DNA of 64,000 nt from Acuticoccus sp. I52.16.1 (GTDB taxonomy: Bacteria; Pseudomonadota; Alphaproteobacteria; Rhizobiales; Amorphaceae). The notes below the pieces were generated by a model. That model saw only the letters and a list, made by a program, of their open reading frames with translations. It made no database searches and had not been told where the DNA came from. The stretch covers positions 2,845,219 to 2,909,218 of the forward strand of contig NZ_CP094828.1 in assembly GCF_022865125.1 (NCBI RefSeq), read 5' to 3'. The translations under genes were made by a program, and so were the position numbers. This document shows positions 1 to 8,224 of the stretch, piece by piece; within the stretch, counting starts at the first letter, position 1, and every line of letters begins with the position of its first letter.

Positions 1-1
1 C

Positions 2-127
2 GGCGCCAACTCTTATATGCAAAAGCCGCTCGAGTTGGAGGCCTACCGGGACGTCGTCCATTCGCTGGAAAAATTCTGGTTCTCGGCCGCCCAGCTCCCC
101 CCCTCGGCCCAGTGGGGCACGGCCTAA
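2..127 (+). CDS. Response regulator receiver domain, C-terminal fragment
   Basis: The window opens inside a reading frame that ends at a TAA at 125-127, leaving 41 residues. The piece reads GANSYMQKPLEL followed by an amphipathic stretch with EKFWF. This matches the last beta strand and helix of a CheY-like receiver, where the Lys of the K-P pair is the conserved signalling lysine. Tails ending in a short Pro-rich stretch are common in single-domain receivers related to cyanobacterial Rcp1. The Asp phosphorylation site lies outside the window. It sits about 150 bases upstream of the urea transporter genes on the same strand, so a regulatory link is possible but unproven. Confidence 0.7.
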   Translation, partial: GANSYMQKPLELEAYRDVVHSLEKFWFSAAQLPPSAQWGTA

Positions 128-213
128 GCCCTCGCGCGCCGCCGCTGCCCGCATTCCGGGCGGATTTCCGTCTCTCCGTTTCCCGATTGCGCGCAAGCTC
201 GGCTTGTCGCGTT

Positions 214-219
214 TATAAT
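214..219 (+). promoter_or_regulatory. Candidate -10 element of the urt operon
   Basis: A perfect TATAAT lies about 60 bases before the urtA start, in an otherwise GC-rich spacer. No good -35 hexamer sits at 16-18 bases upstream, so an activator-dependent promoter (for example nitrogen control) is possible. The call rests on one hexamer only. Confidence 0.4.
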
Positions 220-278
220 TGTGGCAACGGTCTTGCTTGGCCTTCCTCGCGCACATGTCGCAGTCGAAGGAGCAAGAG

Positions 279-1556
279 ATGAAAAGAACAATCGTCGCGG
301 CCGCCCTCGTGGCCGCCGGCGCGCTGCCGGCCGCCGCGCAGGATGCCGAATGCCCCATCAAGGTCGGGGTGCTGCACTCCCTGTCCGGTACCATGGCGAT
401 CTCCGAGACCACGCTGAAGGATACGATCCTGATGCTGGTCGACGAGCAGAACGAGAAGGGTGGCCTGCTCGGCTGCCAGCTCGAGGCCGTCGTCGTCGAC
501 CCCGCGTCCGACTGGCCCCGCTTCGCCGAGCTCGCACGCCAATTGCTCACCGTCGACAATGTTGACGTTATTTTCGGCAACTGGACGTCCGTGTCGCGCA
601 AGTCGGTGCTGCCGGTCATCGAGGAGCTGAACGGCCTGCTGTTCTACCCGGTGCAGTACGAGGGCGAAGAGTCGTCCAAGAACGTCTTCTACACCGGCGC
701 CGCGCCGAACCAGCAGGCGATCCCCGCGGTCGACTACTTCCTGGATGAGCTGGGCGTCGAGAAGTTCGCGCTGCTGGGCACCGACTACGTCTACCCGCGC
801 ACGACCAACAACATCCTCGAGGCGTACCTGAAGGACAAGGGGATCGCCGAAGAGGACATCTTCGTGAACTACACGCCCTTTGGCCATTCCGACTGGTCGA
901 CCATCGTCTCCCAGGTCGTCGACCTCGCGTCCGACGGTTCCTCGGTCGGCGTCATCTCCACCATCAACGGCGACGCCAACGTCGGCTTCTACAAGGAGCT
1001 CGCCGCGCAGGGCGTGTCGGCCGACGACATCCCGGTCGTCGCCTTCTCGGTCGGCGAGGAGGAGCTGTCCGGCCTCGACACCTCCAACCTCGTCGGCCAC
1101 CTCGCCGCGTGGAACTACTTCCAGTCCGCCGATACGCCGGCGAACGAGGAGTTCATCGCCAAGTGGAAGGCCCGCATGGGTGACGAGCGCGTCACCAACG
1201 ACCCGATGGAGGCCCACTACATCGGCTTCAACATGTGGGTGAACGCCGTCGAGGCTGCCGGCACGACCGACGTCGACGCCGTCGAGCAGGCGATGATCGG
1301 CCAGGAGTTCCCGAACCTCACGGGCGGCACCGCGATCATGCTGCCGAACCACCACCTCGCCAAGCCGGTCCTGATCGGCGAAATCACCGCGGACGGCCAG
1401 TTCGACATCATCTCCAAGACCGACGAGGTCGACGGCGACGCGTGGACGGACTTCCTGCCGGAATCCGCGGTGCTGACGTCCGATTGGAAGGACCTCAAGT
1501 GCGGGATGTACAATACCGAGACGAAGACCTGCGTGCAGATCAAGTCGAACTACTGA
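279..1556 (+). CDS. urtA: Urea ABC transporter, substrate-binding protein UrtA
   Basis: This 425-residue periplasmic protein binds urea and delivers it to the UrtBC permease. The start at 279 is chosen because AAGGAG lies six bases upstream and the first 21 residues form a Sec signal peptide (MKRT, hydrophobic Ala-rich core, AAAQ cleavage region). The mature part begins with IKVGVLHSLSGTMAIS, typical of the Leu/Ile/Val-type binding fold, and contains the FGNWTSVSRKSVLPV and LFYPVQYEGEESS stretches characteristic of UrtA rather than amino-acid binders. It is first in the urtABCDE operon. The following spacer has two hairpins that may keep its mRNA more abundant than the permease part. An upstream in-frame start at 219 would bury the signal peptide and is rejected. 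Confidence 0.95.
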   Translation: MKRTIVAAALVAAGALPAAAQDAECPIKVGVLHSLSGTMAISETTLKDTILMLVDEQNEKGGLLGCQLEAVVVDPASDWPRFAELARQLLTVDNVDVIFGNWTSVSRKSVLPVIEELNGLLFYPVQYEGEESSKNVFYTGAAPNQQAIPAVDYFLDELGVEKFALLGTDYVYPRTTNNILEAYLKDKGIAEEDIFVNYTPFGHSDWSTIVSQVVDLASDGSSVGVISTINGDANVGFYKELAAQGVSADDIPVVAFSVGEEELSGLDTSNLVGHLAAWNYFQSADTPANEEFIAKWKARMGDERVTNDPMEAHYIGFNMWVNAVEAAGTTDVDAVEQAMIGQEFPNLTGGTAIMLPNHHLAKPVLIGEITADGQFDIISKTDEVDGDAWTDFLPESAVLTSDWKDLKCGMYNTETKTCVQIKSNY

Positions 1557-1567
1557 GGTTCGGCTGA

Positions 1568-1623
1568 GCGGTCCGCCCCGGACCGCCGCGTCTCGAAGGC
1601 TCGCCGCCCGCGTCCGGGCGGCG
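1568..1623 (+). promoter_or_regulatory. Two tandem RNA hairpins in the urtA-urtB spacer
   Basis: Two perfect inverted repeats follow the urtA stop. The first has arms 1568-1574 and 1580-1586 (GCGGTCC/GGACCGC) with a five-base loop. The second has arms 1602-1610 and 1615-1623 (nine pairs) with a four-base loop. Neither is followed by a T-run, so they look like 3'-end stabilising or attenuating stems rather than full terminators. Such stems after a binding-protein gene are a known way to give binding protein in excess over permease. Confidence 0.6.
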
Positions 1624-1654
1624 GGCCGCTCCATCTCCGGCCGAGGGCTCTCTG

Positions 1655-3676
1655 TTGTTGATCACTGCCGCTGCCGCCCGGGGGCGATCCCCGGCATCCG
1701 CTAGGCTCGCCTGCCGCATCGCGACGGCACTCGCGGCGGGGCTCGTCGCCCTGATGGCCCTCGTCGGCGTCGGTCGGGCCCAGCCCGCCCCGACCCCGAT
1801 CGAGCAGCTCCTGCTCGACAATACCGACCTCATCCAGGAGAGTTCGCGCCAGACCATCGGCCCGGCGATCGACGCCCTCGCCCAGAGCGGTCTCGAGGGT
1901 GCCGACCTCGTGCTGCAGCGCTGGATGGACCGCGAGCTTTACGTGCGCGAGGCCGACGGCCGCTTCTTCCTCGCCGATCGAGACGGGGACGACTACGTCC
2001 TGCGCCACGTCGTCACCGGCGACGAGCTGGGCCGCGTCGGCCGGCGGGAGGTGGACCAGATCCGCCCCAACCGCGGCGTGCAGGGCCTCATGGGCACCGC
2101 TCTGGTGCGCTTCCAACTCACCAACCCCGATCCCGACGTGCGCAAGACCGCCGTCGCTGCCATCATGCGCGACCCATCCGAGGAGCAGCTCCCGCTGATC
2201 CGCGAGGCGCTGGAGACCGAGGAGACACCGACCGTCATCCGCGAGATGCGCCTCGCCGAACGGCTGCTGGCGTTGCAATTCGCGGACGACGTCGCCGCCC
2301 GCGTCGCCGCGATCGAGAGCTTTGCCGGCGACATGTCGGTCACGGCGCGCGCGGCGCTCAATCCGCTGCTCGCCACGGAAATGCGGATCACCGACGACGC
2401 ACCGGGCGAGGACGTCAACGTCGCGCGCCACCTGACCCCCGGATCCGATGCGCTGCCGTTCGAGGGCGCCTACGATCTCCTCGTCGGCAAGGGTCTGGCG
2501 CCGAAGGTGATCGGCGTCGCCCAGCGCGACGCCGCCCTCGTCGGCAACATCGTCGACGGCAAGGTCGCCGGCGTCCCGGTCGCCGAGCTGGGCACCCGCG
2601 AGGCGCGCGACGACGCCTATGCCGCGCTCGCCGCCGCCGGCACCGTCGAGCCGACGCTCACAGAGGAGCAGCGCGAAGAGCTGGTCGACGCGCACAATTT
2701 CTACGAGGTCTATGTCCAGCCGCAGGAGATCACCGACGCGGCGCTGGGCACGCTGACGACGATCCGCACCAAGGTCGGCCTCTACCAGTTCCTCGACCTG
2801 GCGCTCGACGCGATGTCGCTGGCCTCGATCTACTTCCTCGCCGCCATCGGCCTCGCCATCACCTTCGGCGTGATGGGCGTCATCAACATGGCGCACGGCG
2901 AGTTCATCATGATGGGCGCCTACACCGGCTACGTCGTCCAGCAGTTCGTGCCGGACAAGACGCTGTCGATCATCGTGGCGCTGCCGCTCGCCTTCGCGGT
3001 GGGGTTCGCCGCCGGCGTCATCCTGGAGCGGCTCGTCATCCGCTGGCTCTACCACCGGCCGTTGGAGACGCTGCTCGCCACCTTCGGCGTCTCCATCGCG
3101 CTGCAGCAGCTCGCCAAGAACATCTTCGGCACGCAGGCCCGCCCGCTCACTTCACCCGACTGGCTGGCCGGCTCCTGGGAGATCAACGCGATCGCCGGCA
3201 TCTCCTACATCCGCATCGCGATCTTCGTGCTGGCGCTGATCTTCTTCGCGGCACTGCTGCTGGTGCTGAACCGCACCCGCCTCGGCCTCGAGGTTCGCTC
3301 GGTGACGCAGAACCGGCGCATGGCCTCTTCCATGGGCATCAACCCCGAGCGCATCAACATGCTGACCTTCGGCCTGGGCTCCGGCATCGCCGGCATCGCG
3401 GGCGTCGCCATCGGCCTTTACGCGCAGGTCACCTCCGAGATCGGCCAGCAGTACATCGTCCAGTCGTTCATGACGGTGGTGGTCGGCGGTGTCGGCAACG
3501 TGTGGGGCACCCTCACCGGCGCGACGCTGATCGGCTTCCTGCAGAAGGGGATCGAGTGGTTCAACCCGTCCAACACGCTGGCGGCACAGACCTACATGAT
3601 CATCTTCATCATCATCTTCATCCAGTTCCGGCCGCGGGGTATCTTCGCCCTCAAGGGCCGGGCCGCGGAGGGTTAA
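1655..3676 (+). CDS. urtB: Urea ABC transporter, permease subunit UrtB
   Basis: One of the two membrane subunits of the urea importer. Residues about 20-42 form a hydrophobic signal or anchor. Residues about 45-370 form the UrtB-specific soluble N-terminal domain, with repeated helical pairs such as NPDPDVRKTAV. Residues from about 372 form the multi-span LivH-type permease, with MGVINMAHGEFIMMGAY and the C-terminal VVGGVGNVWGT loop. The length of 673 residues fits family members that carry the extra domain. No ATG precedes the signal-like segment; TTG codons at 1655 and 1658 are the best starts. The ATG at 1754 would cut into the hydrophobic segment. It is followed three bases later by urtC. 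Confidence 0.93.
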   Translation: MLITAAAARGRSPASARLACRIATALAAGLVALMALVGVGRAQPAPTPIEQLLLDNTDLIQESSRQTIGPAIDALAQSGLEGADLVLQRWMDRELYVREADGRFFLADRDGDDYVLRHVVTGDELGRVGRREVDQIRPNRGVQGLMGTALVRFQLTNPDPDVRKTAVAAIMRDPSEEQLPLIREALETEETPTVIREMRLAERLLALQFADDVAARVAAIESFAGDMSVTARAALNPLLATEMRITDDAPGEDVNVARHLTPGSDALPFEGAYDLLVGKGLAPKVIGVAQRDAALVGNIVDGKVAGVPVAELGTREARDDAYAALAAAGTVEPTLTEEQREELVDAHNFYEVYVQPQEITDAALGTLTTIRTKVGLYQFLDLALDAMSLASIYFLAAIGLAITFGVMGVINMAHGEFIMMGAYTGYVVQQFVPDKTLSIIVALPLAFAVGFAAGVILERLVIRWLYHRPLETLLATFGVSIALQQLAKNIFGTQARPLTSPDWLAGSWEINAIAGISYIRIAIFVLALIFFAALLLVLNRTRLGLEVRSVTQNRRMASSMGINPERINMLTFGLGSGIAGIAGVAIGLYAQVTSEIGQQYIVQSFMTVVVGGVGNVWGTLTGATLIGFLQKGIEWFNPSNTLAAQTYMIIFIIIFIQFRPRGIFALKGRAAEG

Positions 3677-3679
3677 GCG

Positions 3680-4867
3680 ATGCGCGGTGTCTTCAGCCAA
3701 CCCTCGACCATCGTCGTGCTGCTGCTCCTGGTGGTGTTCACCGTCACCGTGGTCGTCATGGGCGGCAACGGCGACATCTCGACCAGCTTCCTCAAGGTGC
3801 TCGGCATGACCTTGTGCCTGTGCCTGGCGGCGGTCGCGATGGACCTCGTGTGGGGCTACACCGGCATCCTGTCGCTCGGCCACTTCGCCTTTTTCGGCAT
3901 CGGCGGCTACTGCATCGGCATGTGGATCATGTACGCGCGGACGGAGGCCATCGTCGAAGTCGCGCAGGCCTCGGCCGCACTGCCCCCCACCGCGAGCGAG
4001 ATCCGCGACGCCATCGGCACGCAGATCTTCGGCGTGGTCGGCGGGTCGGAGATCCCGGCGCTGTGGTTCGGCGCCCACTCGCTGTGGATCCAGCTCGCCC
4101 TCATCGTGCTGGCGCCGGGGCTCCTGGCGCTGGTGTTCGGCTGGCTCGCCTTCCGCTCGCGGGTGACGGGCGTCTACCTGTCGATCCTCACCCAGGCGAT
4201 GACGCTGGCGCTGGCGCTCTACCTCTTCCAGAACGACAGCGGTCTGCGCGGCAACAACGGTCTCTCCGGCCTGCAGAACATCCCGGGCTTCTCGAACACG
4301 CCGCAGAGCGTCATCTCGATCTGGTTCTTCGTGGCCTCGGCCGTGGCGCTGGGCCTCGGCTACGTCCTGTGCGCCTGGGTCGTCTCGGGCAAGTTCGGCT
4401 TGGTCATCCGCGGCATCCGGGACGACGAGAACCGCGTGCGCTTCCTCGGCTACCAGGTCACGCAGTTCAAGCTCTTCGTCTTCGTGCTGACGGCGGTGAT
4501 CTGCTCCATCGCCGGGGCGCTCTATTATCCGCAGGCCGGCATCATCAACCCGGCCGAAATCGCACCCATCGCCTCGATCTACCTCGCGGTGTGGGTGGCC
4601 ATCGGCGGGCGCGGGCGGCTCTACGGCGCCATCCTCGGCGCGGCTACGGTCTCGCTCCTCTCCACCTGGTTCACCGGCGGCCGCGTGCCGGACATCGATC
4701 TCGGCTTCATGCGGATCCTCTGGGTCGACTGGTGGCAGGTGCTGCTGGGCGTCTCGTTCGTGCTGGTGACGCTGCTGGCGCCGAAGGGGCTCGCGGGCCT
4801 GTTCGATTATCTGCGGCTCCCCAAGGCGGTGCGTCCCTATAAGGGCGAGCCGAAGGAGGTGAAGTGA
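3680..4867 (+). CDS. urtC: Urea ABC transporter, permease subunit UrtC
   Basis: A second membrane subunit, 395 residues, of the LivM-type permease family that pairs with UrtB. Several hydrophobic spans are visible, with the family stretches AMDLVWGYTGILSLGHFAFFGIGGY near the N-terminus (given here only as a landmark around residues 52-76), RGIRDDENRVRFLGY in the cytoplasmic loop, and PQAGIINPAEIAP. The last contains the coupling region typical of UrtC. The gene starts three bases after urtB and its last four bases overlap the GTG start of urtD, so translation is coupled. Confidence 0.94.
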   Translation: MRGVFSQPSTIVVLLLLVVFTVTVVVMGGNGDISTSFLKVLGMTLCLCLAAVAMDLVWGYTGILSLGHFAFFGIGGYCIGMWIMYARTEAIVEVAQASAALPPTASEIRDAIGTQIFGVVGGSEIPALWFGAHSLWIQLALIVLAPGLLALVFGWLAFRSRVTGVYLSILTQAMTLALALYLFQNDSGLRGNNGLSGLQNIPGFSNTPQSVISIWFFVASAVALGLGYVLCAWVVSGKFGLVIRGIRDDENRVRFLGYQVTQFKLFVFVLTAVICSIAGALYYPQAGIINPAEIAPIASIYLAVWVAIGGRGRLYGAILGAATVSLLSTWFTGGRVPDIDLGFMRILWVDWWQVLLGVSFVLVTLLAPKGLAGLFDYLRLPKAVRPYKGEPKEVK

Positions 4868-5616
4868 GCGCGCTTCTGGAAGTCGCCGGCGTCTCCGTCT
4901 CGTTCGACGGATTCAAGGCCATCAACGACCTCTCGTTCGAGATCGAGCCCGCCTCGCTCCGGGCCATCATCGGACCCAACGGCGCCGGCAAGACGACGTT
5001 CATGGACATCGTCACCGGCAAGACCAGGCCCGACAAAGGCCGCGTCACCTGGGGCGACAACAACGTCTCGCTGCTGCGCAAGAGCGAGGCGGAGATCGCG
5101 CGGCTGGGTATCGGCCGCAAGTTCCAGCGCCCGACGGTGTTCGAGGACCAGAGCGTGTTCGAGAACCTCGTGATGGCGTTGAAGAACCCGCGGGGGCCGT
5201 GGCCGACGCTGTTCTACCTCCGGACCGAGCCGGACATCGACCGCGTCCACGAACTGGCCCGCGAGATCGGCCTGACCAGCGAGCTGGGGCGGCGCGCGGG
5301 CGAATTGTCCCACGGGCAGAAGCAGTGGCTGGAGATCGGCATGCTGCTGGCCCAGGACCCGCAGCTCCTGCTGGTGGACGAGCCGGCAGCGGGCATGACC
5401 GTGGGTGAGCGCGAACATACCACGCGCCTGCTGCGGGACGTTGCGCGGACCCGCTCGGTGATCGTCGTCGAGCACGACATGGAGTTCGTCCGTCAGCTCG
5501 ATTGCCGCGTGACGGTGCTGCACGAGGGCTCGGTTCTGGCCGAGGGCTCGCTGGATTATGTGACCAACGACGAGCGCGTGATCGAGGTCTATCTCGGCCG
5601 CTCGGGGGAGCGCTAA
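4864..5616 (+). CDS. urtD: Urea ABC transporter, ATPase subunit UrtD
   Basis: A 250-residue cytoplasmic ATPase of the LivG type that powers urea import with UrtE. The Walker A motif GPNGAGKTT lies near residue 40, the signature is the LSHGQ variant that is typical of UrtD, and Walker B is LLLVDEP followed by an EHDMEFV switch histidine region. The GTG start overlaps the urtC stop as GTGA. The stop codon directly abuts the ATG of urtE, so the two ATPases are likely made in equal amounts. Confidence 0.95.
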   Translation: MSALLEVAGVSVSFDGFKAINDLSFEIEPASLRAIIGPNGAGKTTFMDIVTGKTRPDKGRVTWGDNNVSLLRKSEAEIARLGIGRKFQRPTVFEDQSVFENLVMALKNPRGPWPTLFYLRTEPDIDRVHELAREIGLTSELGRRAGELSHGQKQWLEIGMLLAQDPQLLLVDEPAAGMTVGEREHTTRLLRDVARTRSVIVVEHDMEFVRQLDCRVTVLHEGSVLAEGSLDYVTNDERVIEVYLGRSGER

Positions 5617-6312
5617 ATGCTGGAGCTGCGCGACCTGACGCTGCACTATGGGCAGTCGCAGATCCTCTACGGCGTCTCGATGGACGCGGTCGTCGGCGAA
5701 GTGACGTGCGTGATGGGAACCAACGGCGTCGGCAAGACGAGCCTGCTCAAATCGATCGCCGGGGTCCATCACCGCTCCGGCGGCGTCTACCGGCTGAACG
5801 GCGAGGAGATCGCCAAGCCGCCGCCCCACGCGCTCGCCAAACGCGGTGTCGGCGTGGTGCCGCAGGGGCGGGACATCTTCCCGCTGCTGACGGTCAAGGA
5901 GAACTTGGAGACCGGGTACGCCTGCCTGCCGTCGTCGGAGCACAAGGTGCCGGACGAGATCTTCGAGCTGTTCCCGGTGCTCAAACAGATGATCGGCCGG
6001 CGGGGCGGCGACCTGTCCGGCGGCCAGCAGCAACAGCTCGCCATCGCCCGCGCGCTGATCACCAAGCCCAAGCTGCTCCTGCTCGATGAACCGACCGAAG
6101 GCATCCAGCCCAACATCATCGACCAGATCGGCGACGTGATCGAATATTTGCGCGAGCAGCGCACGATGGCGATCGTCCTGGTGGAACAATACTTCCAGTT
6201 CGCCTACCGCCTGGCGGACTCGTTCGTGGTCATGGAGCGGGGGGCGGTGGCCCTCAGCGGGTGCAAGGCGGAGCTGTCCGAGGCGGAGCTGCTCGCGGCG
6301 GTGTCGGTCTGA
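5617..6312 (+). CDS. urtE: Urea ABC transporter, ATPase subunit UrtE
   Basis: A 231-residue ATPase of the LivF type and the last gene of the urt operon. Walker A is GTNGVGKTS, the signature is LSGGQQQQ, and Walker B is LLLLDEP followed by TEGIQPNI, which is the usual UrtE wording. It begins at the base after the urtD stop. A strong hairpin starts two bases after its own stop codon. No urease genes are present in the window, so urea catabolism must be encoded elsewhere. Confidence 0.95.
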   Translation: MLELRDLTLHYGQSQILYGVSMDAVVGEVTCVMGTNGVGKTSLLKSIAGVHHRSGGVYRLNGEEIAKPPPHALAKRGVGVVPQGRDIFPLLTVKENLETGYACLPSSEHKVPDEIFELFPVLKQMIGRRGGDLSGGQQQQLAIARALITKPKLLLLDEPTEGIQPNIIDQIGDVIEYLREQRTMAIVLVEQYFQFAYRLADSFVVMERGAVALSGCKAELSEAELLAAVSV

Positions 6313-6313
6313 G

Positions 6314-6358
6314 CCGCCGCGACGCGACCTGAGGCGGCGGCGCATGCCGTCGCGGCGG
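6314..6358 (+). terminator. Hairpin at the 3' end of the urt operon
   Basis: Arms 6314-6324 and 6348-6358 are perfectly complementary over 11 bases (CCGCCGCGACG and its complement) around a 23-base loop. There is no clear T-run after it, so it could act as a terminator with Rho or as an mRNA end stabiliser. Its position just after the urtE stop supports a 3'-end role. Confidence 0.5.
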
Positions 6359-6401
6359 GGTCTGTGCTAGGGCTGGCCGATCGACAGCGTCGGGGCGCAA
6401 C

Positions 6402-7229
6402 ATGATCGTCAACTCGGGCCGTGCCGCCTTCCCGACCGACATGGACGTCTACAACCGCATCGCCCGGCTGGGGCCGGGGCTGATGCTCGACGTCGGGGCC
6501 GCGGTGGGGCGGCGCGCCAAGCTGATGCTGCGCGCCTGTCCCACGGGCGAGGTGTGGGCGTTCGAGCCGTTCCCCGGCAACTGGCCGCATTTCCAGGGCG
6601 TTATCGGCGACGATCCGCGCGTGCGCCTCTTCAAGGCGGCGGCGAGTGACCGTGCCGGCCGCGAGCGCTTCCACGTGGGCTCGGTGGTCGAGCCGGGGCG
6701 GGGCGGGCGCTGGGCCGATCTCGTCGGCTATTCCTCGGTCGGCCGGCTGGACTCGGCCGGACCGCCCCCCACCCGCGGCACGACCTACGAGGTGGAGACG
6801 GTCGTCCTCGACGAGCTGCTCGGCGATCGTGCCGTGACCTTCGCCAAGGTGGACGTGCAGGGCGCGGAGACGATGGTGCTGCGGGGCCTCGCCCGCGCCC
6901 TCGCGGAGCGGCGGATCGGGGTGATGTTCGTGGAGTTCGGGGGCGAGGTGGAGGTGCTGAACCTGCTCGCGGAGCACTTCGACCTCTACGACAGCCAATA
7001 CGTCGTGCATGTGCGCGGGGACCGCGAGCCGGATCCGGCCGAATGGGACATCGTCGAGCGGCGCGAATCGTCCAAGGGCGAGCTGCGCTACAAGGGCTGG
7101 CCCCGCGCGCGGCCGGACCAGGATTATGTTCGCTGGTTCGACGATGCCAACCAGCGCCTCGGTTTCGTGCAGTGCGACCTGGTCGCGGTGCGCCCGGACC
7201 TCGCACCACTCTACCTCGCGCAGAGCTGA
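6402..7229 (+). CDS. FkbM-family SAM-dependent methyltransferase
   Basis: A 275-residue predicted O-methyltransferase. The SAM-binding first strand reads LMLDVGAAVGRRAKLML (residues about 27-43), followed by EVWAFEPFPGNW with the acidic residue at the end of strand two. The FAKVDVQGAETMVLRGL stretch near residue 148 is the FkbM hallmark that carries the metal- or substrate-facing Asp. FkbM proteins methylate sugars, polyketides or lipids, but no glycan or polyketide gene is near, so the substrate is unknown. It follows urtE after a strong hairpin and may be transcribed separately. The start is the ATG at 6402; no strong ribosome-binding site is visible. Confidence 0.82.
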   Translation: MIVNSGRAAFPTDMDVYNRIARLGPGLMLDVGAAVGRRAKLMLRACPTGEVWAFEPFPGNWPHFQGVIGDDPRVRLFKAAASDRAGRERFHVGSVVEPGRGGRWADLVGYSSVGRLDSAGPPPTRGTTYEVETVVLDELLGDRAVTFAKVDVQGAETMVLRGLARALAERRIGVMFVEFGGEVEVLNLLAEHFDLYDSQYVVHVRGDREPDPAEWDIVERRESSKGELRYKGWPRARPDQDYVRWFDDANQRLGFVQCDLVAVRPDLAPLYLAQS

Positions 7230-7416
7230 CCCGCGCCAGACGCATGACTGGAGAGGCGCGGGAGGGGCTCTGCGCGAGATCGGGGGCGCCGGACGCGCCG
7301 GCACGGCTGTGCCGATCAGGCAACGGGCGGCGCAAGCCGCGCGTGGCGGGCCGATCGGGCGTACGTGATGGAATCGTCGGGAGCGGGGCGGCGGTCGACT
7401 GCGACGGTGCGCAGGC

Positions 7417-7563
7417 TCAGGACAGCAAGTTCGGCCAGAGTTCCGAGGCGCCGAGGAAGATCAAGTACGCGGCAACGATGTAGTTGAGGATCCGCGGAAA
7501 AATCAGCACGACCAGGCCCGCGATGATGTACGCGGCGGGTTGGAACTCGGGAAGGTTGACCAT
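7417..7563 (-). CDS. DUF3096-like 48-residue membrane peptide
   Basis: A very small protein with one long hydrophobic hairpin: YIIAGLVVLIFPRILNYIV followed by AAYLIFLGASELW. The internal P-R-x-L-N-Y-I-V-A-x-Y-L-I pattern is that of the DUF3096 family of short alphaproteobacterial membrane proteins with no known function. Longer in-frame starts upstream add an Arg/Pro-rich stretch that does not look natural, so the ATG at 7563 is chosen. It is downstream of carD on the same strand, about 70 bases away, and could share its transcript. Confidence 0.65.
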   Translation of the reverse strand: MVNLPEFQPAAYIIAGLVVLIFPRILNYIVAAYLIFLGASELWPNLLS

Positions 7564-7630
7564 GGGTCTCTCGGGTGGGTCGCGCGGGAGGCGCAGCGGG
7601 CCGGTCGGGCCCGCCGCGGCATGGCGAAGG

Positions 7631-8224
7631 TTAGGCCGCCTTCTCGTGCAGCTCGTCGTCCGCCTCTTCGGCGTCGACCTCGCCGTCGGTCTTGGCGACA
7701 CGCTTCGGGCTCTTGGCGAGCTGGGCCTCGATCAGCTTGATCGCGGCGTCTTCGTCGGACTTGTTGATCGCCGCGATCTCGCGCGCCATCCGGTCGAGCG
7801 CGGCCTCGTAGAGCTGACGCTCGGAGTAGGACTGCTCGGGCTGGCTGTCGGCCCGGTAGAGGTCACGCACGACTTCGGAGATGGCGATGAGGTCGCCGGA
7901 GTTGATTTTCGCCTCATACTCCTGGGCGCGGCGGCTCCACATGGTGCGCTTCACACGGGCGCGCCCGGCAACGGTTTCGAGCGCCTTCTTCATCGTGTCG
8001 GCATCGGCGAGCTTGCGCATGCCGACCGTCTTGGCTTTACCGATCGGAACACGCAGCGTCATCTTGTCCTTCGGAAAGGTCACGACGATGAGTTCGAGCG
8101 GATGACCCGCGAACTCGGTTTTCTCGATGGCCTGTACCTGGCCGACGCCATGCGCCGGATACACGACGTGCTCGTTCGGCTTGAACGCCGACTTGGGAGC
8201 GGCGCTCTTCTTAACCGTTGCCAT
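7631..8224 (-). CDS. carD: CarD family transcriptional regulator
   Basis: A 197-residue protein that binds the RNA polymerase beta subunit and stabilises open promoter complexes, by family knowledge. The N-terminal RNA polymerase-interacting Tudor-like domain begins FKPNEHVVYPAHGVGQV and continues through LELIVVTFPKDKMTLRVPI. The helical DNA-binding part contains MWSRRAQEYEAKINSG and DLYRADSQPEQSYSERQLYEAAL. The C-terminus is an acidic and Lys-rich tail rather than a further domain. The start at MATVKK fits the usual N-terminus; a GTG at 8251 would add nine residues. The fdxA-carD order is common in alphaproteobacteria. Confidence 0.93.
   Translation of the reverse strand: MATVKKSAAPKSAFKPNEHVVYPAHGVGQVQAIEKTEFAGHPLELIVVTFPKDKMTLRVPIGKAKTVGMRKLADADTMKKALETVAGRARVKRTMWSRRAQEYEAKINSGDLIAISEVVRDLYRADSQPEQSYSERQLYEAALDRMAREIAAINKSDEDAAIKLIEAQLAKSPKRVAKTDGEVDAEEADDELHEKAA

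Noticed and set aside
7043-7483. 146-codon plus-strand frame after the FkbM gene
   Set aside because: It overlaps FkbM in a different frame and continues into DUF3096 antisense; composition is Arg/Gly-rich without motifs.
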